A DNA stretch of 64,000 nucleotides from Desulfomicrobium sp. UBA5193 (GTDB lineage: Bacteria; Desulfobacterota; Desulfovibrionia; Desulfovibrionales; Desulfomicrobiaceae): contig DHWB01000011.1 of NCBI GenBank assembly GCA_002412965.1, forward strand, positions 248,001-312,000. The letters are read 5' to 3'. The notes beneath the pieces are model-generated. The model was given only the letters and a program-made list of their open reading frames with translations, was not told the DNA's origin and did not search any database. Positions within the stretch are counted from its first letter, which is position 1. Each line of letters opens with the position of its first letter. The position numbers and the translations under genes are program-made. Of the stretch, positions 42,393 to 51,921 are shown piece after piece.

Positions 42393-43141
42393 CCGTATTT
42401 TTCGAAGTAGCCGCGCGGCGTGAGGATTTTTCCTCCTGCCAGGCGGCTCGCGCTGTTGCCGATGACCACGGTGGTCAGCATGTCCGCCCACTCGGGGTCG
42501 CAGGTGCCAAGAGTCGCGACCCGCACGTCCTGATCCGGGCGGTAGGCGTTGCGCACGAAGCCGACGGGCGTGTCCGGGCCTCGATGTTCGGCCGCGATGG
42601 CCAGGGCCTGCCCCAGATACGAGTCGCGTTTGCGGGATTTGGGGTTGTAGAGGACGATGACGAAATCGCCCTCCACCGCGCAGCGCACCCGCTTCATGAT
42701 GGTCGGCAGCGGGGTTAGAAGGTCGGACAGGGAGATGGATGCGAAGTCGTGCATGAGCGGCGCTCCCAGCAGCGCCGCCGCCGCGCACAGGGCGGGGATG
42801 CCCGGCACGACCTCGAGCTCGATTTTGTCCAGGAGCCCCTCGCGCTCCAGAAACTCAAGGACCAGGCCCGCCATACCGTAGATGCCGCTGTCCCCGGAGG
42901 AGACCACGACCGTGTCGAGTCCCGCCAGGGCGAATTCCACGGCCTTGGCCGTCCGTTCCATCTCCTTTTTCATGGGGCTTGAAAAAAGGGTCTTGCCCTG
43001 GAGCAGCGCCGGATCGACCAGCGCCAAGTAGCGGTCGTAGCCGACCACGGCCCCGGCGCGGGTCAGGCTGGCCAGGGCCATGGGAGCCAGCAGAGCCGCG
43101 CTGCCCGGACCCAGGCCGATCACGGTCAGACGGCCAGGCAT
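42389..43141 (-). CDS. cbiH: Precorrin-3B C17-methyltransferase
   Basis: The 250-residue SAM-dependent methylase contracts the corrin ring at C17 in the anaerobic cobalamin pathway. Tetrapyrrole-methylase motifs are VIGLGPGSAALLAP at the start, VVSSGDSGIYGMAGL, and VPGIPALCAAAALLGAPLMHDF. The ATG at 43141 lies inside the end of the upstream cbiFG gene (16-base overlap), so it is translationally coupled; the frame remains open further upstream. It is the last gene of the operon. Confidence 0.9.
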   Translation of the reverse strand: MPGRLTVIGLGPGSAALLAPMALASLTRAGAVVGYDRYLALVDPALLQGKTLFSSPMKKEMERTAKAVEFALAGLDTVVVSSGDSGIYGMAGLVLEFLEREGLLDKIELEVVPGIPALCAAAALLGAPLMHDFASISLSDLLTPLPTIMKRVRCAVEGDFVIVLYNPKSRKRDSYLGQALAIAAEHRGPDTPVGFVRNAYRPDQDVRVATLGTCDPEWADMLTTVVIGNSASRLAGGKILTPRGYFEKYG

Positions 43142-44922
43142 ACTGCCACCGTCACATTCCCGCTTACTGTCTTGGGTACGATCAGCCGCGTCCTGGGACT
43201 CATTTTCAAGGCGGCCTGCACGCTCGCTGCTTCGCATACGCTCCCCACTCCTATCTTTGCCCGCACCCGCTCCGAGGGGTTTGGGACCTGTGTTTCGTCC
43301 AGCACGGACCCTGCGAAAAATTCCAGGGGCAGGCCGAGCTCCCGGCCCGCTTCCAAAAGCCCCTCTTCATCCGCCTTCAAATCAACGCTGGCCAGCGTCG
43401 CAAGGCTGGCGGGAGCCAACCCGTTCTCCACCATGACCTGGGTCAGGGCTCGCAGAATTTCCTCCTTCGACGCGCCCCGGCGGCAGCCGATGCCGGCGCA
43501 GAGGCGACGCGGGTGCAGGATCAGGCCCGGACCCGTCGCGATTTTCCAGCTGACCAGCACCTCGGCCTCGGGGTCGTCCACCAGTTCAAAAGAATCTTCC
43601 CGCTGCGCGTCATCGAACAGGCCCAGATGATTGTCCGGATCGTGCACCGTGACCCGGCCGCCTTCGGCCAGGACCCTGTTGACGTTCACGATGCGGGACG
43701 GGTCGGCGATGGCGCAGTTTCGGCTTTGAGCCAGGGTGTCGATGGCGGTTTTGCCGGCCGTGTCCGTGGCCGTGGTGATGACGGGGCGGCCTTCGATGTG
43801 GGCGGCGATGCGCCGGGCCAGATCATTGGCCCCGCCGAGATGGCCGGAGAGCAGGCTCACGACATGCTCGCCATTCTGATCGCAGACGACCACGGCCGGG
43901 TCCGTGCTCTTGGACTGCAGCAGGGGCGCTATGCTGCGCACCACGATGCCCGTGGCGGCCACGAAGACATGGGCGTGGTAGGCAGGAAAATTGGCGCGGA
44001 CCTGATCGGCGATGCGTTCAAAGCCCCGCACCTCGTCCTCGGCCAGACGATTGGCGGCGAAAAGATCAGCCGGGGCCATGCCCGCGATGCGTCTGGCCAG
44101 GGCCAGGCCTTGGATCGTCATGGCATAGACGGCCAGGCGCGGCCAAGTCTGCGGGCGCTCGGCAAGGCGAAATCCGTGTCCGAAGGAGGCGGCATAGAGG
44201 CGGGACTGGGCCTGCGGCGCGGTCTCGCCGGGCAGGATCAGAAAGACGGCCTGACGGGTGATGTTGCCCGCTTGTACGCTGTGTTCAAGCCCGCCCAGGG
44301 TGGTGCGGATGATCTCTTCCTCGGGGTGTCCGACCTTGTGCCCGATGATGATGACCGTGCTCTCGGCCAGTCCGGCCAGACGCAATTCGGCGGCCAGCTC
44401 ACCGGCCTTGTCCGCCGATAGGTACACGGCCACGGATGAGCCGTGCCGCGCCAACTCGCTCAGACGCTCGGACTCCGGGACCGGGGTGCGGCCATGGAGG
44501 CGGGTGATGATGAGGCTCTGGGTGGTCTCGGGTACGGTGAAGGACACTCCGGCCCTGGCTGCGGCGGCAAAGGCGGCGGTCACGCCGGGGATGATGGCCC
44601 AGGTCACGCCGTCACGGTCCAGGAGGGCGGTCTGTTCGCGCACGGAGCCGAAAAGGGATGGGTCGCCGGTGTGCACCCGTGCTACCAGCCCACCCTGGCG
44701 CGCTGTCTCAAGCATTCGGGCGTGGGTTTCATCCAGGCTCATGCTTGCCGAATCGGCGACAACAGCCCCCGGCTTGGCGCAGCCCACCACCTTGGCCGGC
44801 ACCAGGGACCCGGCATACAGCACCAGATCCGCCTGGCTGACAAGGTCCCGGCCACGCACCGTGATCAGGTCCGGATCGCCGGGGCCTGCGCCGATAAAAT
44901 AAACCTGGGGGGAATTGTTCAT
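43126..44922 (-). CDS. cbiFG: CbiF-CbiG fusion (C11-methyltransferase / precorrin-5A hydrolase)
   Basis: The 598-residue protein is a fusion. Residues 1-255 are a precorrin-4 C11-methyltransferase (VYFIGAGPGDPDLITVRG, then SLFGSVREQ and IIPGVTAAFAAAARAG). Residues about 262-598 are CbiG, which opens the ring to release acetaldehyde: its N-terminal part shows VRSIAPLLQ (about 329) and VVSLLSGHLGGANDLA, its C-terminal part CAGIGCRRGASKEEI (about 472). Both reactions are successive, so fusion is logical. The start overlaps the cbiET stop (ATGA). Confidence 0.92.
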   Translation of the reverse strand: MNNSPQVYFIGAGPGDPDLITVRGRDLVSQADLVLYAGSLVPAKVVGCAKPGAVVADSASMSLDETHARMLETARQGGLVARVHTGDPSLFGSVREQTALLDRDGVTWAIIPGVTAAFAAAARAGVSFTVPETTQSLIITRLHGRTPVPESERLSELARHGSSVAVYLSADKAGELAAELRLAGLAESTVIIIGHKVGHPEEEIIRTTLGGLEHSVQAGNITRQAVFLILPGETAPQAQSRLYAASFGHGFRLAERPQTWPRLAVYAMTIQGLALARRIAGMAPADLFAANRLAEDEVRGFERIADQVRANFPAYHAHVFVAATGIVVRSIAPLLQSKSTDPAVVVCDQNGEHVVSLLSGHLGGANDLARRIAAHIEGRPVITTATDTAGKTAIDTLAQSRNCAIADPSRIVNVNRVLAEGGRVTVHDPDNHLGLFDDAQREDSFELVDDPEAEVLVSWKIATGPGLILHPRRLCAGIGCRRGASKEEILRALTQVMVENGLAPASLATLASVDLKADEEGLLEAGRELGLPLEFFAGSVLDETQVPNPSERVRAKIGVGSVCEAASVQAALKMSPRTRLIVPKTVSGNVTVAVCLAV

Positions 44923-46130
44923 GTGTCGCTTGAAGGTTTTTGAGTTTCCAGAAGAAAGACCGGGTTGGAAGGCACAAGCCGCAGGTCAGCTCCCAAGGGG
45001 GAGCTAGCGTGATGCATGAGCTGATGCACAGTCAAGGGCCAGTCTAGTTGGCTGATCATGGCGCGGGCGTTTTCCAGGGTGGAAAGCAGCACGGCGGCGA
45101 CCACCAGGCGGCCGCCAGGGGAGAGCAGGGCGGCGCACTGGCTGAGCACTGCGGATGAGGCGCCGCCGCCGAGGAAGATGTGGGTGGGGGAGGGAGAAGA
45201 CCCATTCCCCAAAAAATCCTCCAACGAAGCATGCACCACCTCCACCAACCATGTCCCCGTCCGTGCCACGTTTTCCTTAATGTGCTTCATGCGTTCGGCT
45301 TGCCGCTCCACCGCCACCACCTGTCCCCTGCTCAGCAGGCGGGCGGCCTCCAGGCTGACGGCTCCGCTACCCGCGCCCAGGTCCCACAATGTGGAATCCG
45401 GCGCAAGGCGAAGCAGTGAAAGGGCGAAGGCTCTTACGGGCTGTTTGGTCATCAGGCCTTCGGCGTGGGCCAGGGCGTTTTCTTCCAGTCCAAGTTCCAG
45501 AGTTAGGGGTGGGGTTTCGGTGCGTTCCAGGATAATCAGGTTGAGCGCATTCCAGTGGCGTTGCGCAGCTTCCGCCAGAGTCGTCGTGGTCAGCCTTTCT
45601 TTCGGATCACAGAGGCTCTCAGCTACATGCATGCGCCAGCCCTTTATACCACGCTGAAGCAAAAGCTCGGCGATGGCGTCCGGGCTGTGTTGCTGATCCG
45701 TGTACAGCGCCACAAAACGTTTATGGGTCAGGGCCGCAAAGAGCGGAACAAGATCGCTGCGACCATGCAGCGACACAATTTCACAGTCATGCCAGGGAAC
45801 CCCGAAGCGAGCGCAGGCTGTCTGCATGGCCGAGATATTGGGATGAAAGGTCATTTCGTGCGGGGCGAAGAAGCGCAGCAGGCTCGCGCCGATGCCGTAG
45901 AGCAGGGGGTCGCCGTCGGCCAGCACGCAGACATTTGCGTTTTGGGCGCGGTCGCGGATGCGGGCCGCGAATTCGTCCAGAGAGGCAAGCGTCAGCCGTC
46001 GATTCTCTTCAATCTCCAGTTCGTCCAGCAGTCTCCGCCCCCCAGCCACGAGATCCGCCGAGCGGATCAGGTCCAGAATTTCCGGGGAGCGATGGGCGGG
46101 GCACAGTCCAAGGCCCAGAACATGAATCAT
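44919..46130 (-). CDS. cbiET: CbiE-CbiT fusion (precorrin-6Y C5,15-methyltransferase)
   Basis: The 403-residue protein joins CbiE (1-200; VLGLGLCPAHRSPEILDLI, then VCVLADGDPLLYGIG), which methylates C5, with CbiT (about 215-403; LWDLGAGSGAVSLEAARLL near 245), which methylates C15 and decarboxylates. The arrangement equals CobL of the aerobic pathway and is common. ATGA overlaps join it to cbiD upstream and to cbiFG downstream. Confidence 0.93.
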   Translation of the reverse strand: MIHVLGLGLCPAHRSPEILDLIRSADLVAGGRRLLDELEIEENRRLTLASLDEFAARIRDRAQNANVCVLADGDPLLYGIGASLLRFFAPHEMTFHPNISAMQTACARFGVPWHDCEIVSLHGRSDLVPLFAALTHKRFVALYTDQQHSPDAIAELLLQRGIKGWRMHVAESLCDPKERLTTTTLAEAAQRHWNALNLIILERTETPPLTLELGLEENALAHAEGLMTKQPVRAFALSLLRLAPDSTLWDLGAGSGAVSLEAARLLSRGQVVAVERQAERMKHIKENVARTGTWLVEVVHASLEDFLGNGSSPSPTHIFLGGGASSAVLSQCAALLSPGGRLVVAAVLLSTLENARAMISQLDWPLTVHQLMHHASSPLGADLRLVPSNPVFLLETQKPSSDT

Positions 46131-47197
46131 GCGGCCTCCGAGGTGTCGTGCAGGACCTGGCCGGAAAAATCGAAGAGCAGATAGTCAACGCGCAGGTCAT
46201 GGCCGCAGAAATTGCGGGCGAATCCGATGGCCCTGCCCGTCAGCAGGGAAAAAAGGCGCGGAGCCTCTGGCAGAGGCGTCAGCAGTTCAAGAACCTGCAT
46301 GGCCGTGTTGGCCTCAGCCACCTCATGGCAGATTTGAGGGGTGAATCCGCACTCCGCGCACCAGCGGGCGAGAATCGTCAGATCGAGATGGGCGCTGCGG
46401 GCGTGTGTGTAGCGATGCCCCTGGGCCTGTTTGACCAGCTTGCCGAAAAAGACGCCCCACAGCACCGAGTTGAACCTGCGCCGGCCGACTTCGCGCATGC
46501 TGTAGAAGAAAAAATCGGCCACCTGTACGCAGGCTGTTTCCGGCGTGTCCGGCAGGGTCTGGCGCAGGAAGCGTTCGCTGCGCCCGCCCGTGGTCAGGCA
46601 GGGTCGCGTCACCCCGCAGGCCTGCATGACGTCCAGGCATTGGCGGATGGTGGCCTGGTAGGCCGAGTTGCTGTAGGGTTTGACCGTGCCCCGTGTGCCG
46701 AGGATGGAGATGCCGCCGACAATGCCCAGGCGCGGGTTGAATGTTTTTTTTGCCAATTCTTCCCCACGGTCGACGCGGATTTCCACGTCCAGGCCTTCCC
46801 TTTTGTCCATGGCCTCGGCCACGGCCACGGTGATCTGCTCGCGGGGCACGGGGTTGATGGCGGGCATGCCCACGGCCACGGGCAGCCCCGGCCGGGTCAC
46901 GGTGCCCACTCCGGGTCCGCCGCGCAGGATGATGCCTTCGCCTGCGCTTCGTCGCACCTTGGCCCTGATCACGGCGCGGTGGGTCACGTCCGGGTCGTCG
47001 CCCCCGTCCTTGACCACGGCGGCGAGAATGCCGTCACCATCCTCCAGGCTTTCGAGGATCGAAATGGTCATGCGCTCACCCATGGGCAGCAGCACATCGA
47101 CGCGGTTCGGGGCGCGGCCCGTGAGCAGGTGCAGCGTCGCGGCCTTGGCGGCGGCGGCGGCCGCCGTGCCCGTGGTGAAGCCGTGACGCAGGGTCAT
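46127..47197 (-). CDS. cbiD: Cobalt-precorrin-5B C1-methyltransferase
   Basis: The 356-residue CbiD is specific to the anaerobic pathway. The diagnostic N-terminus is RHGFTTGTAAAAAAKAA, followed by GVGTVTRPGLPVAVGMPAINP and GGISILGTRGTVKPYS. The ATG at 47197 overlaps the cbiA stop; the open frame further upstream lies within cbiA and is not used. Confidence 0.94.
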   Translation of the reverse strand: MTLRHGFTTGTAAAAAAKAATLHLLTGRAPNRVDVLLPMGERMTISILESLEDGDGILAAVVKDGGDDPDVTHRAVIRAKVRRSAGEGIILRGGPGVGTVTRPGLPVAVGMPAINPVPREQITVAVAEAMDKREGLDVEIRVDRGEELAKKTFNPRLGIVGGISILGTRGTVKPYSNSAYQATIRQCLDVMQACGVTRPCLTTGGRSERFLRQTLPDTPETACVQVADFFFYSMREVGRRRFNSVLWGVFFGKLVKQAQGHRYTHARSAHLDLTILARWCAECGFTPQICHEVAEANTAMQVLELLTPLPEAPRLFSLLTGRAIGFARNFCGHDLRVDYLLFDFSGQVLHDTSEAA

Positions 47198-48546
47198 GCC
47201 CCGCAGGCTCCGACAAAATGGGCGGCCATGAGCGGATTGGAGCCGAAGTGCAGATGCACGTAGGAGCCGAGGCAATTGCCCTTCAGGTAGCCGCCCCCGG
47301 CATTGGTCTTTCCGTTGCGGTCGGAGACCTGATAGACCTGCGTGGCCGCCGGGTCGGCGCCATGCTGGCTGGAATAATGGAACTCATGCCCCCTGGCCCG
47401 CCCCCCGGCGCTGCCCAGGGGGGTCGCGGCGGACAGCTCCACCTCGCGGTAACCCAGAGCCTGATGGCGGCCCTCCATGGCGCAGGAGAAGTCGAAGACT
47501 CCGGCCATTGTGTGGTCTTGGCCCGCGCGGGTGCGCAGGGAGCGCATGAGGTACATGAACCCGCCGCATTCGGCATAGACGGGTTTTCCGCTGGCGCAGA
47601 AGTCACGGATCTTGCCGCGCATGGCCGTGTTGGCGGAAAGTTCCGCGGCGTGCAGTTCAGGATAGCCTCCGCCCAGATACAAACCTTTTAGGGCCGGGGG
47701 AAGATTCGTGTCTTCCAGGGGCGAGAAGGGCACCAGTTCGGCTCCGGCCTGCCGCAGCATGCGCAGGTTTTCCTCGTAGTAGAAGCAAAAAGCCCGGTCC
47801 CGGGCATAGCCGATACGGATCTCCGGCATCCTGACCCCGCCGTCGCTTAAAGACGGCATGGCGCATTCGGGCAGGGCATCGAGCAGGGCGTCCAGATCCA
47901 TGGACCGTTCCACCCAGTCGGCCAAGGCGCAAAGACGCTCTTCACGGCGATCCAGGTCTTCGGCGGTGACCAGGCCCAGATGCCTGGAAGGCAGCTGCAG
48001 GTCGGGCAGGCGCGGCAGGCTGCCCAGAACCTGTACTCCGAGTCCTTCCATGGCCTGGCTCAGAATCTGTCCGTGCGCAGAGCTGCCGGTCATGTTGAAG
48101 AGCACGGAGTCCAGCCGCAGGTTCGGGTCGAATTCGGCGTAGCCCTTGACCAGCGCGGCGGCGGAGCGGGCCATGCCGCGCGCGTTGACGACCAGCATGA
48201 CGGGCACGCCCAGGATCTTGGCCAATTGCGCGGCCGAACCCTCTTCACTCACGGCCCCGATACCGTCGAAGAGGCCCATGGCCCCCTCGATGATGGAGAT
48301 GTCGCAGCCCTCATGGTTGCGGCGGAAGATGCGATGGATTTCCTCGGCCGAGAGCATCCAGCCGTCCAGATTGTGGCTGGGCAGCCCGGTGGCCATGCGA
48401 TGCAGGCCCGGATCGATGAAGTCAGGCCCGGACTTGAACCCCTGCACCACCAAACCTTTGCGCGCAAAGGCTTTCATCAGGCCGAGAGCGACGGATGTTT
48501 TTCCGCACCCGCTGGAGGTGCCGGCAATGACGATGGCTTTGGGCAT
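47194..48546 (-). CDS. cbiA: Cobyrinate a,c-diamide synthase
   Basis: The 450-residue enzyme amidates the a and c side chains of cobyrinate using glutamine and ATP. It has an N-terminal P-loop domain (VIAGTSSGCGKTSVALGL, residues 6-23) and a C-terminal class I glutamine amidotransferase domain with the Cys nucleophile in VYAECGGFMYLM (about 324-335). It lies 15 bases after cbiL and overlaps cbiD. Confidence 0.93.
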   Translation of the reverse strand: MPKAIVIAGTSSGCGKTSVALGLMKAFARKGLVVQGFKSGPDFIDPGLHRMATGLPSHNLDGWMLSAEEIHRIFRRNHEGCDISIIEGAMGLFDGIGAVSEEGSAAQLAKILGVPVMLVVNARGMARSAAALVKGYAEFDPNLRLDSVLFNMTGSSAHGQILSQAMEGLGVQVLGSLPRLPDLQLPSRHLGLVTAEDLDRREERLCALADWVERSMDLDALLDALPECAMPSLSDGGVRMPEIRIGYARDRAFCFYYEENLRMLRQAGAELVPFSPLEDTNLPPALKGLYLGGGYPELHAAELSANTAMRGKIRDFCASGKPVYAECGGFMYLMRSLRTRAGQDHTMAGVFDFSCAMEGRHQALGYREVELSAATPLGSAGGRARGHEFHYSSQHGADPAATQVYQVSDRNGKTNAGGGYLKGNCLGSYVHLHFGSNPLMAAHFVGACGA

Positions 48547-48561
48547 ATGTGTATCCTTGGT

Positions 48562-49272
48562 TCAGAGTGCTTCGTTCTTGGTCAGCAGCATGAGCGACAG
48601 ATAGGTCGGGTTGTCCGGAGCCTCGTCCAGGCTGCGGGTGATGAACTGTTCCTTCATGCCCATCCTTGAGGCGAAAACGCAATGGGTGCGGGTCGGAAAA
48701 GTGCGCAGTTCGTCCCGGATGGCTGAAAAATTGGTGTAGGCCTTGAGGATCACGGCGTTGTCCGCCCCTTCAAGGTTTCTGCGCAGCTCCCCGGCCTCGC
48801 GGATGCCAGGCAGGATGAGCAGGTTCTGCGAGCCCTCGGCCAGCACGGTCTCCGTGGCCGCAGCCACGGCCTGAAAGGACGTGATGCCGGGGATGATGGT
48901 CACCGGTTGCTGCGGGGCCAACCCGCGCAGGGTGCGCAGCAGGTAGGCGAAGGTCGAGTACAGGAGTGGGTCGCCCAGGGTCAGAAAGGCGGCGTCATGG
49001 CCTTGTGCGAGCTCATGAAGCACCAGCCGGGCGTTCTCTTCCCAGGCATGCTGCAAGGTGTCTTCGTTCCGGCTCATGGGGAAGCCCAGGCGGATGATGC
49101 GCGCTCCGGGCGCAAGATGCGGCCGGGCAATGTCCAGGGCCAGCGAGTCGTCGTTCTTGGTCGAGGATGCGGCCAGGATGACTCCCACCCGGCCCAGGAC
49201 CGCCGCCGCCTTGAGAGTCAGAAGTTCCGGGTCGCCCGGTCCCACGCCGATGCCGTAAAGATGGCCGCTCAT
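48562..49272 (-). CDS. cbiL: Precorrin-2 C20-methyltransferase
   Basis: The 236-residue SAM methylase is the first peripheral methylation step after cobalt insertion. Diagnostic segments are YGIGVGPGDPELLTLKAA at the N-terminus, FLTLGDPLLYSTFAYLL, and IIPGITSFQAVAAATE. The start overlaps the btuF stop (ATGA). Its substrate would be the cobalt-sirohydrochlorin made by the CbiK encoded at the head of the operon. Confidence 0.92.
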   Translation of the reverse strand: MSGHLYGIGVGPGDPELLTLKAAAVLGRVGVILAASSTKNDDSLALDIARPHLAPGARIIRLGFPMSRNEDTLQHAWEENARLVLHELAQGHDAAFLTLGDPLLYSTFAYLLRTLRGLAPQQPVTIIPGITSFQAVAAATETVLAEGSQNLLILPGIREAGELRRNLEGADNAVILKAYTNFSAIRDELRTFPTRTHCVFASRMGMKEQFITRSLDEAPDNPTYLSLMLLTKNEAL

Positions 49273-50204
49273 GGTCGGACCTCCGTTTTCCAGTTTGCGA
49301 TGATTGTTGAAAGCTGACGCACGGCATCGAGGCTGCGCGGGCCGGGCCGTGAAAAGACGCCCTGCTCCACGGTGAAAACCTGGCCGGTGCCGAGGCAGCC
49401 GAGGGTGCGAAAGAGGGGGCGCTCAGCCAGCGGCACGGGGGCCGGATTCATGGGGCCCTGCTGGATGATGTAAATGTCGGGAGCAAGGCGCAGCACCTCC
49501 TCTTCACCAAGGCGTACGAGCTTGTCGGGAGCGGAAACGCAGTTGACGCCTCCGGCCTTGGCCATGACCTCCGAGACCATGGACTCCTGTCCTGCGGCGA
49601 GGAGGTTTGGGTAGCGGGCCTCGAAGAAGATTTTGGGCCGGGGGCCGCTGCTTGCCGCCTCGAAGCGGGCGAGCTCGGCCTGCATGGATGCGATGCGCGT
49701 CTGCGCCTGGTCCGGGCTGCCGGTCAAGACGCCCAGGCGCTCCATGACGGAAAAGAGCTGGGCAAACGTTTCGAGGTTGAAGACGGCGACCTTGAGACCG
49801 CGTTCCTCCAGAAAACGGACCGGCTCCATGGCCTCGCCCCGGCCGCCGAGCTGCAGCACCAGATCAGGGCCCAGGCCCAGGATCAACTCCGCATTGGGGC
49901 GCAGATGGGTGCCGATGGCCGGTTTGGCGGCGATGGAGGGCGGCAGCTGATCGCTCGAGGTGCGGGCGATCAGCGTGTCTTCCCTGCCAAGGTCGGCCAG
50001 GATTTCGTTGAACGCGCCGTACAGGGCGATGATCCGGGTCGCGGGTGCGGCCAGACGGATTTCCCGGCCGAGGTCGTCGGTGACGGCCACCTCGGCTCTT
50101 GCCGTGCCGGAAAGGCAGGCTAGAAAAAGATTAAGCACGAGGCACCAGATAAGCCTGGGGAGCTCCGGTGACGGGATGCGGAGCCACGGCAAGGGGTGTT
50201 TCAT
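49269..50204 (-). CDS. btuF: BtuF-like periplasmic corrinoid-binding protein
   Basis: The 311-residue protein has a signal peptide (hydrophobic LIWCLVLNLFLACLSGTARA) and the class III periplasmic binding fold of BtuF/FhuD proteins: VTDDLGREIRLAAPATRIIA, then LILGLGPDLVLQLGG. Iron-siderophore or heme binding cannot be excluded from the family, but its place in a B12-riboswitch operon points to cobalamin or cobinamide. The ATG at 50204 lies inside the ATPase gene (74-base overlap), unusual but needed for the signal peptide. Confidence 0.85.
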   Translation of the reverse strand: MKHPLPWLRIPSPELPRLIWCLVLNLFLACLSGTARAEVAVTDDLGREIRLAAPATRIIALYGAFNEILADLGREDTLIARTSSDQLPPSIAAKPAIGTHLRPNAELILGLGPDLVLQLGGRGEAMEPVRFLEERGLKVAVFNLETFAQLFSVMERLGVLTGSPDQAQTRIASMQAELARFEAASSGPRPKIFFEARYPNLLAAGQESMVSEVMAKAGGVNCVSAPDKLVRLGEEEVLRLAPDIYIIQQGPMNPAPVPLAERPLFRTLGCLGTGQVFTVEQGVFSRPGPRSLDAVRQLSTIIANWKTEVRP

Positions 50205-50916
50205 AAATCTCGCTCAAGTTTTGGGCCGTGAAAATGTCACGGGTCAGGCCGTCGGCCACGACGGACCCGTTTTTCAGAAAGACGAGCCGCTGGCAATAGA
50301 GGGCGGCCAGGTTCAGGTCATGGGCTACGGTCAGGACCGTAAGGCCCGCCGCGTTTTTGGCCCGCAGGAGCTCGTAGAGGTCCATGGTCCGGGCCACGTC
50401 GAGATTGGACGCGGCCTCGTCCAGAAGCAGCAGCTCCGTGTCCTGGGCCAGGGCCTTGGCCGTGATGACCCGCTGCAGTTCGCCTCCGGACAGCGACCCG
50501 GCGCGGCGTTCACCCATATGTTCGCAGCGGGTTTCTTCCATGGCCTGCCAAGCCCGGTCATGGTCGGCATGTGTGTATCCGCCCAGAAAGGAGACGTAGG
50601 GGTAGCGCCCCATGAGCACCAGGGACAGGGCGCGTACGCCTGAAATCTCCGGGTTTTTTTGGGCAACGGTGGCGCAGTGTCGGGCCCGGACCTTGGGCGT
50701 CAGGGTCCGGATGTCGTGCCCCGCGATGCGGATGCTTCCCGTCACCGAGGGCAGGACTCCGGACAGGGCGCGGATGAGGGTGGTCTTGCCGCTGCCGTTG
50801 GGCCCGAGGATGCCCGTGAATTCGCCGCGCCGGACCGTTAGGCAGATGCCGCGCAGCACGGGCTTTCCGTCGTATCCGGCGCCGAGGTTCTTGATCTCGA
50901 TCATGGGCGCGGTCAT
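50131..50916 (-). CDS. btuD: BtuD-like ABC transporter ATPase
   Basis: The 261-residue ATPase has Walker A GPNGSGKTTL, the Q-loop in ATVAQKNPEISGV, signature LSGGELQRV, Walker B LLLLDEAASNLD and the H-loop VAHDLNL, as in FecE/BtuD importers. It would energise BtuC. The ATG at 50916 overlaps the permease stop; an ATG at 50904 is also possible. The open frame further upstream is the shadow of the permease gene. Confidence 0.88.
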   Translation of the reverse strand: MTAPMIEIKNLGAGYDGKPVLRGICLTVRRGEFTGILGPNGSGKTTLIRALSGVLPSVTGSIRIAGHDIRTLTPKVRARHCATVAQKNPEISGVRALSLVLMGRYPYVSFLGGYTHADHDRAWQAMEETRCEHMGERRAGSLSGGELQRVITAKALAQDTELLLLDEAASNLDVARTMDLYELLRAKNAAGLTVLTVAHDLNLAALYCQRLVFLKNGSVVADGLTRDIFTAQNLSEIYETPLAVAPHPVTGAPQAYLVPRA

Positions 50917-51917
50917 GCCCTGCGCCCTCTGGCCAGGATCAGGCAGAAAAAGGGTCCGCCGAAAAGGGCCGTGACCACGCCCACGGGCAGCTCCGCGCCG
51001 TGGCTGAGGATGGTGCGCGCTAGCACGTCGGACCACAGCAGCAGAATGCCTCCGCCCAGAGCCGAGAAGAGAAGCATCGGGCGGGAGTCCGGTCCGATGA
51101 GCATGCGCACCAGATGCGGGACGACCAGGCCCACGAAACCGATGATCCCCGAGACGCAGACCGCCGCGGCGGTCAGCATCCCGGCCCCGATCAGGAGGCC
51201 GATGCGCACCCGTCCCACGCTGACCCCGACCTGGGCGGCCTGTTCGGTTCCCAGGGCCAGGATGTCCAGCTCGCGGGCCAGGTGCAGGATCAGGATGCCG
51301 CCGAGGATCACGTAGGGGAGCATCATCCGGACATCCTCGAATCCCCGGCCCTGGAAGCTGCCCATGATCCAGAAGACGATGGCCGCGACGGAGTCTTCGT
51401 TCAGGGATTTTATGAGCGCGATGAACGCCCCGAGGAAGGTGGAGACCACGATGCCGCTCAAAACGAGGCTTTCGCGGGAAAAGCCTCCGGCCATCCGGCT
51501 CAGGAGCAGGACCATGATCATGGCCGCGAAGGCGCCGACCAGTGCGGACAAGGGCAGGGTTGATGCTCCCGCCATGGTCCACCCCAGGCCAATGGCCAGG
51601 GCCGCTCCGCAGGCCGCCCCGCTCGAAATTCCGAGAGTGAAGGGGTCGGCCAGGGGATTGCGCAACAGTCCCTGAAACACCCCGCCGGAAACGGCCAGGG
51701 CCGCTCCGGTCAGAAATGAGAGCAGGATGCGGCCCAGGCGGATGTCACGCACGATGACCAGATCCTGGGTCTCCCCGTGGCCGAGCATGTCTGCGAGGGC
51801 CTGATGGATGGCCTCGGCCGGCAAGGGATAGGAGCCGAAGAAGAGGGCAGTGTAGATGGAAAGGGGCACGGCTGCCGCCATGACAATCCAGGCCCAGGTA
51901 TGACGTTGCTTGTTCAT
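50913..51917 (-). CDS. btuC: BtuC-like FecCD family permease
   Basis: The 334-residue protein has about ten helices and the FecCD/BtuC signature: IRLGRILLSFLTGAALAVSGG, FQGLLRNPLADPFTLGISSGA, and the ATPase-coupling segment GFVGLVVPHLVRM. It forms the inner-membrane channel of the corrinoid importer. Its start is five bases after the cbiK stop. No TonB-dependent outer-membrane receptor is found in the window. Confidence 0.89.
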   Translation of the reverse strand: MNKQRHTWAWIVMAAAVPLSIYTALFFGSYPLPAEAIHQALADMLGHGETQDLVIVRDIRLGRILLSFLTGAALAVSGGVFQGLLRNPLADPFTLGISSGAACGAALAIGLGWTMAGASTLPLSALVGAFAAMIMVLLLSRMAGGFSRESLVLSGIVVSTFLGAFIALIKSLNEDSVAAIVFWIMGSFQGRGFEDVRMMLPYVILGGILILHLARELDILALGTEQAAQVGVSVGRVRIGLLIGAGMLTAAAVCVSGIIGFVGLVVPHLVRMLIGPDSRPMLLFSALGGGILLLWSDVLARTILSHGAELPVGVVTALFGGPFFCLILARGRRA

Positions 51918-51921
51918 AAGC

